Positions 53,109 to 60,568 of a DNA stretch of 64,000 nucleotides are shown here, piece after piece. The notes under the pieces were generated by a model that worked only from the letters and a program-made list of their open reading frames with translations, had not been told where the DNA came from and made no database searches. The DNA is taken from assembly GCF_002086125.1 (NCBI RefSeq), contig NZ_MVHG01000006.1, positions 1-64,000 of the forward strand. The letters run 5' to 3'. Both the position numbers and the translations under genes were made by a program. The first letter of the stretch is position 1. The number at the start of each line of letters is the position of its first letter. Source of the DNA: Mycobacterium arosiense ATCC BAA-1401 = DSM 45069 (lineage in GTDB: Bacteria > Actinomycetota > Actinomycetes > Mycobacteriales > Mycobacteriaceae).

Positions 53109-53600
53109 TCAGCGGTAGTTGACGAACTGCAGCGCCGCGTCCAGGTCGGCCTGCTTGAGCAGCGCTTGGACGGCCTGCAGGTCGTCACGCTTTTTGCTGG
53201 TCACCCGGATCTCGTCGCCCTGGATCTGCGTCTTGACGGACTTGGGGCCGTCGTCACGGATCAGCTTGGTGATCTTCTTGGCGTTCTCGCTGCTAATGCC
53301 CTGTTTGAGGGAGCCGTTGACCTTGTAGGTCTTGCCCGAGGCCTGCGGTTCGCCGGCGTCGAACGCCTTCATCGAGATGTCCCGGCGGATCAACTTCTCT
53401 TTGAAGACGTCGACGGCCGCCTTGACGCGTTCTTCGGTGGACGAGGTCAGCTCGATAGCCTCGTCACCCTTCCACGCGATCGTGGTGTCGGTGCCGCGAA
53501 AGTCGAAGCGGGTGGCCAGCTCCTTGGCGGCCTGGTTGAGCGCGTTGTCGACCTCCTGGCGATCCACTTTGCTGACGATGTCGAACGATGAGTCCGCCAT
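53109..53600 (-). CDS. YajQ-family cyclic di-GMP-binding protein
   Basis: 163 residues from ATG 53600 with GAAGGGA upstream. The family pattern is complete: [34 protein letters not shown] at the N-terminus, [62 protein letters not shown] near the end. YajQ relatives bind nucleotides or cyclic di-GMP and act with regulators. Rv0566c position, the last gene shared with that segment of H37Rv; tRNA-Tyr follows divergently. Confidence 0.92.
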   Translation of the reverse strand: MADSSFDIVSKVDRQEVDNALNQAAKELATRFDFRGTDTTIAWKGDEAIELTSSTEERVKAAVDVFKEKLIRRDISMKAFDAGEPQASGKTYKVNGSLKQGISSENAKKITKLIRDDGPKSVKTQIQGDEIRVTSKKRDDLQAVQALLKQADLDAALQFVNYR

Positions 53601-53631
53601 GCATTCCGTCCCTTCATCCGGTGATAGGCGT

Positions 53632-53660
53632 TTGTGCTTTGTCTACTCGCTCGTTGTAAC
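53632..53660 (+). promoter_or_regulatory. Candidate promoter of tRNA-Tyr
   Basis: TTGTGC (53632-53637), 17 bases, TGTAAC (53655-53660). The expected initiation point near 53667 is three bases before the mature tRNA 5' end, a spacing common for stable RNA genes. Confidence 0.45.
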
Positions 53661-53669
53661 CTGTCTGGC

Positions 53670-53753
53670 GGCAGGTTGCCCGAGCGGCCAATGGGAGCGG
53701 ACTGTAAATCCGTCGCGAAAGCTTCACAGGTTCGAATCCTGTACCTGCCACCA
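53670..53753 (+). tRNA. tRNA-Tyr (GTA anticodon)
   Basis: Acceptor stem GGCAGGT pairs with ACCTGCC, followed by discriminator A and an encoded CCA (53751-53753). The anticodon loop is ACTGTAAATC with anticodon GTA. A long variable arm (CGCGAAAGCTTCAC region) marks a class II tRNA, as expected for bacterial tRNA-Tyr. T-arm AGGTTCGAATCCT. It stands at the edge between the conserved block and the accessory region, a typical integration boundary, though no duplicated tRNA end was seen. Confidence 0.97.
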
Positions 53754-53914
53754 GAGTTTTCACCGGTGCCGTGCCTCTTTCACGCTCGCCGTGGGTGCCG
53801 GTTGTGCGACACGTGCGCAATTTATACGAGACAAGTCGTAACGATTCGGTGAAGCCGGTGTTGCCGGGCGTGCTCGGGGGAATCCATCCCCACAGCATCA
53901 GCCAGGGGGCGATC

Positions 53915-54121
53915 ATGGCCGGTTCTCCCGACGCTCTCGGTGCGCTGCGCGAATGCCGCACCGCGGTAAGCGGTGCCCGTGAGTGGGCGGAGTCCGCGCG
54001 TGATCGCCTGGCCGGTGTCCGACAGGCTCGCGCCGCCGAACTGGTCGAAAAGCTGGCCGACGATCTCGCCTTCGTTGATCGGCTCTTGTTCGTGGTGGAA
54101 GGTGATACGCGGGCCAGGTGA
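53915..54121 (+). CDS. Small helical protein upstream of the DUF1023 hydrolase
   Basis: 68 residues from ATG 53915, with AGGGGG a few bases upstream. Almost entirely helical and charged (DALGALRECRTAVSGAREWAESARDRLAG, then AAELVEKLADDLAFVDRLLFVVEG). No known domain. Its position upstream of a Rv2079-like hydrolase suggests it may fill the place of the small Rv2078-type gene, but I cannot confirm homology. It could be a partner or secretion adaptor. Confidence 0.55.
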   Translation: MAGSPDALGALRECRTAVSGAREWAESARDRLAGVRQARAAELVEKLADDLAFVDRLLFVVEGDTRAR

Positions 54122-54191
54122 CCACCGTCGACAAATGCCAGGCACCCTCTCGGTACTTCCGCCAACTCCAAGTCCGCCGGGAGGGTGTCCT

Positions 54192-54416
54192 GTGCCGCGC
54201 CCCCGGTGGGACCGCCCGCTGCGATTCCCCATCCACGACGGCCGCAAGACCATGGTGAAAGTGGAGCTTTCATGGCGGTTCGCTCTTCCCGCCGCTTGGC
54301 GAAATCCCTTGGCGCCCCGATTAATCACGGTAGTGGGACAGCGTTGGGAGGCGGCAGGGCCGTCAAACCAGGCCGATGCCGTTGAACTGAATTGCTCGAC
54401 CACCTCGCGGCGGTAA
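54192..54416 (+). CDS. Possible small hypothetical protein
   Basis: 74 codons from GTG 54192, with GGAGGG six bases upstream. The product is basic, with PRPRWDRPLRFPIHDG and VKVELSWRFALPAAW, and has no recognised domain. Support is only the ribosome site and non-repetitive composition. The remaining bases of this gap (54122-54191 and 54417-54545) show nothing I can name. Confidence 0.35.
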   Translation: MPRPRWDRPLRFPIHDGRKTMVKVELSWRFALPAAWRNPLAPRLITVVGQRWEAAGPSNQADAVELNCSTTSRR

Positions 54417-54545
54417 TCTTTCTGCCGTGCGCGCAGGGGCGGCGATGCGTATCGCCAGAGGTTGGCGGCGCGCTGCCGCCCGCTGCCCCGACCGGTGCGC
54501 GGCGGGGATCGCCGACCGGTCACCGCCGCCCGGCATGGGCATGCG

Positions 54546-56387
54546 ATGCAGCTGAAGCATCTCAGCATCGCGGAGCTGATCGCGGCGGCCGGCGGCGACC
54601 CGTGGGCGATAAACCGAACCCTGCAGGCCGGTAGCCCGGCCCAGATCGCACGTCTGGCGCAAGCCTTCCATGGGGCGGGTCGGCACACCGCCGAGGCCGA
54701 TCACGCTTTCGCGCAGGCGCAGCAACGCTTCAACGCCGCCTGGAATCATCAGGACGGCGCCAGCCCGATCAACGAAGCCGCTCAGGTGCAGCGCGCCGCC
54801 AAATCGCTTGGCGCGCAGTCCGAGCAATTGCCCAAAATCGGTGCCTACTTGGAGAACATCGCCGCCGCATTGGCCGAGGCGCAGCGGGCCGGAGCCCACG
54901 AGATCGCCCAATTGGAAACCCAATTGGAACAGCTCGACCATCTGATCGATTTGGCGGAACAGGATCTGCGTGACCACCCCGACGCGCAAAGCCAGCAAGA
55001 ACTGCATGCGATCATCAATGCCCTCAAAGCGGCCGCCGTCAACGACACCAAAGATGCTCTCAATCAGCTGAACTCGACCCGCAACGGCTACTCGGCCACG
55101 CTGCAGAACTCGCTGGGAAATCTGCGCGCTGACGGATATGATCCCAGGCCTCTCGCACCGGTAGACGCGCAGGACAGACCCGAGCTGATTCAAATCCCGC
55201 CGCCGAGCAGCAAGCCCGAGGACGTCAAACGGTGGTGGGAATCGCTGAGCCAGCAACAACGCGATCAGTTGCTCGCGCAGCATCCGTCAGAGTTGGGAAA
55301 CCGCAACGGCATTGAGACCGTCGACCGAGACACGGCCAACCAGGCCGTGATGCATGACGACATCGCCCGTGTGCAAACCGCCGCTGACCGAGCCCACGTC
55401 GGCGTTGACCAGGTGACCCAACACCCGGAACTGTACGGCCTGACGCCATCAGCCATCACCCGCTACAACAACGCGCTCAAGACGCAGGACGGTCTCAGGA
55501 CCAACGGTACGAACCCCGATGGCAGCAAAAACCCGGTGTTTCTACAGACCTACGATCCCGAAGCGTTCGACGGTCGAGGCAGAGAAGCCATCGCCATCGG
55601 CAACCCCGACAAGGCCGACAACACCACGGTGCTGGTCCCGGGGACGGGCAGCAGCGTGCGCGACGGCTATCTGAGTCACACGGACGGACGAAACGTCTAC
55701 AACGAAGCCCAACGAGCCGATCCCAACAGATTGAATTCGGTCCTGGTGTGGATGGGATATCACGCCCCCGACAGCGCAATCGATCCCCAGATCGGGCAGA
55801 CGACGCTCGCCAGAAACGGAGGCGGCCTACTGGCAGGAGACGTCGACGCGCTCGGCGTAACTCATCAACCGGGAGGCTCCCATGTCACCGTGGTCGGACA
55901 CTCCTATGGCTCCACCACGGTGGCCGATGCCGCGGCGGGATCCGGGATGCACGCCAATGACATTGTCCTGGTGGGCTGCCCGGGAACCGACCTTGCTCAC
56001 AACGCCGGTGACTTCCACCTTCCCGCAGGCGGACACGTCTATGTGGGCGCTGCATCCACGGACCCGATCACCCACCTCGGCGGCATCCAAGGACACCTGC
56101 CCGGGACCGGCGTCACGGTCGGCCTCGGTAGCGACCCGGCCGTCGAAGGCTGGGGTTCGACACGGTTCAAGGCCGAAGCTCCAGGACTGACCTTCCCGCT
56201 GAAGGACCACAGCTCCTACTTCACACCCGGGAACGAATCGTTGTTCAGCATCGCCGACATCGCATCCGGGCACGGTGGTGCGCTCGAACACGACAACATG
56301 ACCGCACAGCACCGCGGCACCTACTGGCTCCCCGACGAATTCGACCCAGAGGCGCTTCGCCGCCCGACAGGAGGCCACTACCATTGA
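54546..56387 (+). CDS. DUF1023 alpha/beta hydrolase with helical N-domain (Rv2079-like)
   Basis: 613 residues from ATG 54546. Residues 1-215 are helical, with coiled-coil stretches (AALAEAQRAGAHEIAQLETQLEQLDHLIDLAEQDL), similar to the N-domain of M. tuberculosis Rv2079. Residues 320-600 are a DUF1023 alpha/beta hydrolase: TTVLVPGTGSSV, VVGHSYGSTT with nucleophile Ser453, ASTDPIT for the acid and KDHSSYF for the histidine. The substrate is unknown. The helical front resembles ESX-exported or toxin-like proteins, but no WXG pair was found. The next gene overlaps its stop. ATG 54462 is an alternative start. Confidence 0.85.
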   Translation: MQLKHLSIAELIAAAGGDPWAINRTLQAGSPAQIARLAQAFHGAGRHTAEADHAFAQAQQRFNAAWNHQDGASPINEAAQVQRAAKSLGAQSEQLPKIGAYLENIAAALAEAQRAGAHEIAQLETQLEQLDHLIDLAEQDLRDHPDAQSQQELHAIINALKAAAVNDTKDALNQLNSTRNGYSATLQNSLGNLRADGYDPRPLAPVDAQDRPELIQIPPPSSKPEDVKRWWESLSQQQRDQLLAQHPSELGNRNGIETVDRDTANQAVMHDDIARVQTAADRAHVGVDQVTQHPELYGLTPSAITRYNNALKTQDGLRTNGTNPDGSKNPVFLQTYDPEAFDGRGREAIAIGNPDKADNTTVLVPGTGSSVRDGYLSHTDGRNVYNEAQRADPNRLNSVLVWMGYHAPDSAIDPQIGQTTLARNGGGLLAGDVDALGVTHQPGGSHVTVVGHSYGSTTVADAAAGSGMHANDIVLVGCPGTDLAHNAGDFHLPAGGHVYVGAASTDPITHLGGIQGHLPGTGVTVGLGSDPAVEGWGSTRFKAEAPGLTFPLKDHSSYFTPGNESLFSIADIASGHGGALEHDNMTAQHRGTYWLPDEFDPEALRRPTGGHYH

Positions 56388-56941
56388 AAACAGCCATGAA
56401 CACCTTAAGGGAAATCAGCGGCGCCACCTGGCGTTCGTTGCTTGCCCTCGCCGCGGCGGGGGTGGTCACCCTCGCGCTTCAATCCTGCTCCAGCATAAGG
56501 AATCTGAGCGAAGGAGTGCCGAACCCGATGACTCCTGAACAATCGAGGGCCCAAGTGGTCGATGCAGCGCGAGAGATCGCCACCACGCTCGGACTCAAAG
56601 GTGTCTCGGCACATTTCAGCCGCGACTCCTGCAACGACCAGGCTGTCGCGCCTTTCCGGGGAATCGTCGGCATCGCCTACGACCACGCGCCGACCCTGGA
56701 CGCATCCCGAGCCGAGATCGAGCGGATGATCGCTACCCTCAAACAACACGGCTGGGGCGGGCCGGGAGACTTCCGCACGCACGGCTCCGCGGTGAGCAAA
56801 CAAGGCGTTACGGCGGTGTTCGATCCGTACTCGCCGGTCCAGAATTCCGGGGGGTCAATCACCATCTACGGCGAATGCGCAGACATGACCACGAAGGCGA
56901 ACACGCTGCCCGTGCCGATACCGCAGGATCAGTTGGCGTAA
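56384..56941 (+). CDS. LppJ-like lipoprotein
   Basis: 185 residues from TTG 56384, overlapping the hydrolase stop, with AGGAGG nine bases upstream; ATG 56396 is an alternative. The signal peptide ends in lipobox ALQSC (Cys35). The mature domain contains MTPEQSRAQVVDAAREIATTLGL, DSCNDQAVAPFRG with a second cysteine, and SGGSITIYGECADM. It resembles M. tuberculosis LppJ (Rv2080), which follows Rv2079, so the gene pair is conserved as a unit. A role as inhibitor, receptor or anchor of the hydrolase is inference. Confidence 0.82.
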   Translation: MKTAMNTLREISGATWRSLLALAAAGVVTLALQSCSSIRNLSEGVPNPMTPEQSRAQVVDAAREIATTLGLKGVSAHFSRDSCNDQAVAPFRGIVGIAYDHAPTLDASRAEIERMIATLKQHGWGGPGDFRTHGSAVSKQGVTAVFDPYSPVQNSGGSITIYGECADMTTKANTLPVPIPQDQLA

Positions 56942-57152
56942 GGCCCGCCCCGCGGGCTCGCCTCGCCCCGACCGCCGCCAGCGCATCCTCGTCGCGCTCC
57001 GGCGGCGCGGTGGGTGTCTCGCCCGCGGCGCCGGCGTTTTCGATCGCCTGGCCGCGGCCCAGCGCGACGGTGGCCGCCGCCATCGCCATGACCGCGAGGA
57101 CCAGCACGAGCGCCGTGGCGCCGCCCACGGCCAGGTGCTCACCGAGCACCAC
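56859..57152 (-). CDS. Possible small membrane protein
   Basis: 97 codons from GTG 57152 (or GTG 57149). One convincing helix (ATALVLVLAVMAMAAATVALG), then a Pro/Glu-rich tail. The last 28 codons overlap the 3' end of the LppJ-like gene on the other strand. Spacing of the purine-rich GAGGGG to the start is too short for a good ribosome site. Real gene or chance frame is undecided. Confidence 0.4.
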   Translation of the reverse strand: MVLGEHLAVGGATALVLVLAVMAMAAATVALGRGQAIENAGAAGETPTAPPERDEDALAAVGARRARGAGLTPTDPAVSARAACSPSWSCLRIRRRW

Positions 57153-57256
57153 CCCTCAGCTGCACGCAGTTGACTCGCCCTATGCGTGTCGGGCTATCGC
57201 GGCTACCCTGAGTGGCCGGCGCGAGATTCGTCCCGGCCGGTCGATCGAAAGGAAAC

Positions 57257-57775
57257 ATGCTGCGTACCAAGGTGATTACCGCTGTGGCCGTCGTGGCGGC
57301 CATCGCATCAGCCGCATTGACACTGCTGCCCTGGGTCGACGTCAGCAGGCTGGGACTACCCATTCGGTGGAATGGCCTGGGCATCTACATCGGCGAGTAC
57401 GGCGAAACCTACGGCCATCTGCTCGCCGGCATGGTAAACAGCGTGCCGGGATGGATCGTGTTGATCGCCTCGCTGGCGGCCGCCGCCGCGGTCCTCGCCG
57501 CGGCGCGGGTGCGCGCGCTGGGGCTCGTCGCGTGCGGCTGCGCGATCGTCGCTTTCGTCACCGCCGTCGTGTGTCTGGTGTATCCGGCGGTACTGGCCGG
57601 CGACACCAAGAACGAGATGGGAATTTCGCTGGTGCCGGACCGGCAAGTGCTGAACTCCGGCGCGTTGATTGCCGAGGCCGCGGCCACGGGCGTGCTGCTG
57701 GCCTCCACCGCACTCCTCGCCTTCAGACGGAAAAGCGTTGACAGCGAAGAGGATGAAGTGTTCGAGGGCGACTGA
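57257..57775 (+). CDS. Four-helix membrane protein
   Basis: 172 residues from ATG 57257 behind GAAAGGAAAC. Helix 1 (VITAVAVVAAIASAALTLLPWV), helices 2 and 3 (IVLIASLAAAAAVLAAAR, LVACGCAIVAFVTAVVCLVYPAV) and helix 4 (ALIAEAAATGVLLASTALLAF), with an extracytoplasmic loop after helix 1 containing RWNGLGIYIGEYGETYGHL. The C-terminus is acidic (SVDSEEDEVFEGD). No family recognised; similar small membrane proteins are common in mycobacteria. Confidence 0.7.
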   Translation: MLRTKVITAVAVVAAIASAALTLLPWVDVSRLGLPIRWNGLGIYIGEYGETYGHLLAGMVNSVPGWIVLIASLAAAAAVLAAARVRALGLVACGCAIVAFVTAVVCLVYPAVLAGDTKNEMGISLVPDRQVLNSGALIAEAAATGVLLASTALLAFRRKSVDSEEDEVFEGD

Positions 57776-57795
57776 CTGTTGGACGGAAACTAAGG

Positions 57796-58410
57796 CTAAT
57801 GACCCGCTTGGCCCGGAGTGCGCAGTGGTCTGGGATTGATCAGTCTTCCTTGGGCCACAAGCGATCCGTGTTGCTTGAGGCGTTGCGTGCGAATGTTGAC
57901 CTCGTAGCTGATAATTTCCTCGATCTGCCCGAGTTCTTCGCCGAGATACCGGTACAGATCGTCGATATCTCGGCAGATGACAATTGCCACAAGGTTTTTG
58001 GTACCACTAACGGCGCCGGCGAAGGCGATGCGGCGGCGCGCCGCGATACGCTCACCCACTCGTTGGATGTCGTGGGGCGCCAACGTCAGCCACAGCATCG
58101 CGCTGAGCTGGTGGCCGAGTCGCTCCGGTAACACGTCTACGTCGTAGAGCAGGGCACCGCTGGCTTCCAGTGCCGCGATTCGCCGGCCGACTCGTGCCAC
58201 CGACCAGCCGGCGCGTGCGGCAAGTTTCGCTTGTGACGTCCGGCCGTCCTCGGCGAGCGCCTCGAAGATCGGGCGGTCCTCGGCGGTGGGCGAGCACTGT
58301 TGAGCGCGCGACACCAGGCCGGTTCGCTCGGCGAGGATCTCTGCCGCCTGCCGGTCACTGAGCGGGTGGCCGTAGCCGGTCCATGGTGCGCTCGCGATCA
58401 CCATGCACAT
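57796..58410 (-). CDS. Lrp/AsnC-family regulator, probably missing its N-terminal half
   Basis: 204 codons from ATG 58410 (or 58404). Helix-turn-helix at about residues 48-85 (DRPIFEALAEDGRTSQAKLAARAGWSVARVGRRIAALEASG), then an AsnC ligand domain (LSAMLWLTLAPHDIQRVGERIA, AIVICRDIDDLYRYLGEEL). The first 45 residues (TGYGHPLSDRQAAEILAERTG) look like the linker between the two halves of the double-domain actinobacterial regulators of about 330 residues. The front half is absent, replaced by the divergent LLM gene start. It may still bind DNA. Confidence 0.65.
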   Translation of the reverse strand: MCMVIASAPWTGYGHPLSDRQAAEILAERTGLVSRAQQCSPTAEDRPIFEALAEDGRTSQAKLAARAGWSVARVGRRIAALEASGALLYDVDVLPERLGHQLSAMLWLTLAPHDIQRVGERIAARRRIAFAGAVSGTKNLVAIVICRDIDDLYRYLGEELGQIEEIISYEVNIRTQRLKQHGSLVAQGRLINPRPLRTPGQAGH

Positions 58411-58500
58411 AGGAATCGGACTGCCCAGCCCTATCGCGCACGTGCCCGGGCCCTTGATCGCCGACTGGGCGCGCCGAGCCGAGCAGCGGGGCTTCGCCGC
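58403..58500 (+). pseudogene. LLM-class F420-dependent oxidoreductase, 5' fragment
   Basis: About 33 codons from ATG 58403 with the family start MHIGIGLPSPIAHVPGPL, then IADWARRAEQRGFAA. Homology stops sharply at about base 58499, where the sequence becomes the antisense of a molybdopterin oxidoreductase. The frame drifts on to 58591 without meaning. The rest of the enzyme (about 250 residues) is deleted. Confidence 0.75.
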
Positions 58501-59087
58501 ACCCACACCTGACCGCGCCGGGCGATTTCGCGCACCGTGCCGGTCGGGTTGGGCATCGAGATCGCATGGCCATGGGACACGACGGGATTGACGCCGACGA
58601 GCAACAGAAAGTCGGCGTTGTCCAGGTCGGTTCGGCCGGACAACCCCATGAAGCCGCCGACCAGATCCGAGACCAGGGGTTTGGCGGTGCCGTCGATGGT
58701 CAGCGGGCTGAGCTTGGCCGGTGTGCCGATGGCGGCATGCAGGGCCTCGGCCATCCGGAAGCCGGCGCTTTCCATGGTGGAGAAGTAGAACGCGACCGAC
58801 GCCGGTCCGTGCCGGTCGATGATCTCCTTCAACCGGTTGCCCAAGTCGGTCAGGCAGGCATCCCAGGTGGCGTCCTGCAGCCGCCCGTCCACCCGCATCC
58901 GCGGACGCTCGAGCCGATCCGGGTGGTGGTGCAGCTGCGGCAGCGCCCGGCCCTTGGGGCAGGTGTAGCCGTGCGAGAAGGGATGGTCCTGATCACCGCG
59001 GACGCGGATCACTTCGTCGCCGTCGACGTCGACCAGGATGCCGCAGACCGAGGTGCAGACACGGCAGAAGCTACGCACCGTTTGCAT
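58500..59087 (-). pseudogene. Molybdopterin oxidoreductase, 5' fragment
   Basis: About 196 codons from ATG 59087 (ATG 59111 possible). The N-terminal 4Fe-4S motif is complete (CRVCTSVCGILVDVDGDEV, then YTCPKGRALPQ). It is followed by the start of the molybdopterin domain (GNRLKEIIDRHGPASVAFYFSTM, DNADFLLLVGVNPVVSHGHAISMP). Homology ends at REIARRGQVWV, base 58500; about 23 meaningless codons follow to a stop at 58431. Intact enzymes of this type exceed 700 residues, so the catalytic and Mo-binding core is lost. Confidence 0.85.
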
Positions 59088-59126
59088 ACTCCGGTAACGT
59101 ACTCTCGCCATTTGAGAAGCCCTATC

Positions 59127-59142
59127 CCATTTTCGAGAATGG
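59127..59142. promoter_or_regulatory. 16-bp near-palindrome between divergent genes
   Basis: CCATTTTCGAGAATGG reads the same on both strands at 14 of 16 positions. It lies between the divergent molybdopterin oxidoreductase remnant and the Nramp gene. A partial IdeR/MntR-like string (TTAGGTGACCCTTAG, 59188-59202) sits nearer the Nramp start, but the match to known boxes is poor. Candidate operator only. Confidence 0.3.
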
Positions 59143-59256
59143 TTGTGCATTTTTGGCCAACCGCGCTCTCGGGAAAAACGCTCGCGGTTAGGTGACCCTT
59201 AGTTATCCTCGGGGCGGATCGGGTTGCAACAAGGGCGACGAGGGAGCGGGCCAAGG

Positions 59257-60555
59257 GTGACGGAGACAACCACGAAGCCGGTGGCGGACGGATTCGACGA
59301 TCGGCCGCCGGTCCCACTGCGGACCCGTGGCCGGTGGCTGCGGTGGGGCCTGCTAGCGGTGTGGGGCCCCGGGCTGGTGGTGATGCTGGCCGACACCGAT
59401 GCGGGCTCGTTGATCACCGCGTCGCAGTCCGGCGCGCAGTGGGGTTATCGGATGGTGCTGCCGCAGCTGATCCTGATGCCGGTCCTCTACGTCGTGCAGG
59501 AGATGACGGTGCGGCCGGGCATCGTCACCGGGCGGGGCCACGGTTCGCTGATCCGGGAGCGGTTCGGCCGCGGCTGGGCGTGGCTGTCGGCGTTCACGTT
59601 GTTCGCCTCGGCGATCGGGGCGTTGCTGACCGAATTCGCCGGCGTCGCCGGGGTGGGCGAGCTGTTCGGCGTTTCGCGATGGGTGAGCATTCCGGTCGCG
59701 ACGGTCGCGCTGCTAGGGCTGGCGCTGACCGGCAGCTACCGCCGCGTCGAACGCATCGGCCTCGTCGTCGGCGCGGCCGAACTGGCGTTCCTGGTGGCCA
59801 TGGTGATGGCCCGGCCCGACCCGGGGGCGCTGGTGCGCGGTCTGTCGTCGATGCCGCTGGGCAACTCGTCGTATCTGCTGTTGGTCGCGGCAAACGTCGG
59901 CGCGGTCATCATGCCGTGGATGATTTTTTACCAGCAGGGCGCCGTGGTCGATAAGCGGCTGTCGGAGAGCACGATTCGGCAGGCCCGGTACGACACCGCA
60001 TTCGGCGCGGTGCTGACCCAGCTGATCATGATCGCGGTGGTGATCACCATGGCGTCGACCCTCGGGAAACACGGCGGCGGCGCGGAGCTGGAAACCGTCG
60101 GCCAGATCGCCCAATCGCTCACGTCCTACCTCGGCCACGTCGGTGGGACGGTGCTGTTCGGCCTGGGCATGCTGGGTGCCGCGCTGGTCGCCGCCATCGT
60201 GGCCTCGCTGGCCGGTGCGTGGGGGCTGGCGGAGGTGTTCGGCTGGAAGCACACGCTCAACGAACGGCCCAACCGCGCCACCGCCAAGTTCTACCTCACC
60301 TACGCGCTCGCCCACATCGTGGGCGCGGTGCTGGTGCTCGCCAGTGTCGACCTGGTCAACCTGGCGGTCGACGTCGAGGTCATGAACGCGTTGTTGCTGC
60401 CGATCGTGCTGGGCCTGCTGCTGGCGCTGGAAGCCAGGGCGCTGCCCGAGCAGTGGCGCATGCGGGGGCTGCACAAATATGTCACCCGCGCACTGTGTTT
60501 CGTGACCATCGGCTTCGGCCTCTACATGGTGCCGCAGGCCCTCGGCTTGCTCTGA
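59257..60555 (+). CDS. Divergent Nramp-family divalent metal transporter
   Basis: 432 residues from GTG 59257. About eleven helices of the APC-fold Nramp family. The TM1 signature reads GPGLVVMLADTDAGSL (37-52), so the canonical DPGN metal motif is replaced by DTDAGS. TM6 reads AVIMPWMIFYQQ, where classical members have MPHN. Such changes occur in Nramp-related Mg2+ transporters and other atypical branches, so manganese import should not be assumed. It may use a different ion. Convergent with the lipoprotein gene, 13 bases between stops. Confidence 0.82.
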   Translation: MTETTTKPVADGFDDRPPVPLRTRGRWLRWGLLAVWGPGLVVMLADTDAGSLITASQSGAQWGYRMVLPQLILMPVLYVVQEMTVRPGIVTGRGHGSLIRERFGRGWAWLSAFTLFASAIGALLTEFAGVAGVGELFGVSRWVSIPVATVALLGLALTGSYRRVERIGLVVGAAELAFLVAMVMARPDPGALVRGLSSMPLGNSSYLLLVAANVGAVIMPWMIFYQQGAVVDKRLSESTIRQARYDTAFGAVLTQLIMIAVVITMASTLGKHGGGAELETVGQIAQSLTSYLGHVGGTVLFGLGMLGAALVAAIVASLAGAWGLAEVFGWKHTLNERPNRATAKFYLTYALAHIVGAVLVLASVDLVNLAVDVEVMNALLLPIVLGLLLALEARALPEQWRMRGLHKYVTRALCFVTIGFGLYMVPQALGLL

Positions 60556-60568
60556 GCGCGAACGGACG

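Noticed and set aside
59188..59206. IdeR/MntR-type box upstream of the Nramp gene
   Set aside because: The left half TTAGGT fits, but only about 12 of 19 positions match and the right half is not symmetric, so I did not list it as a site of its own.
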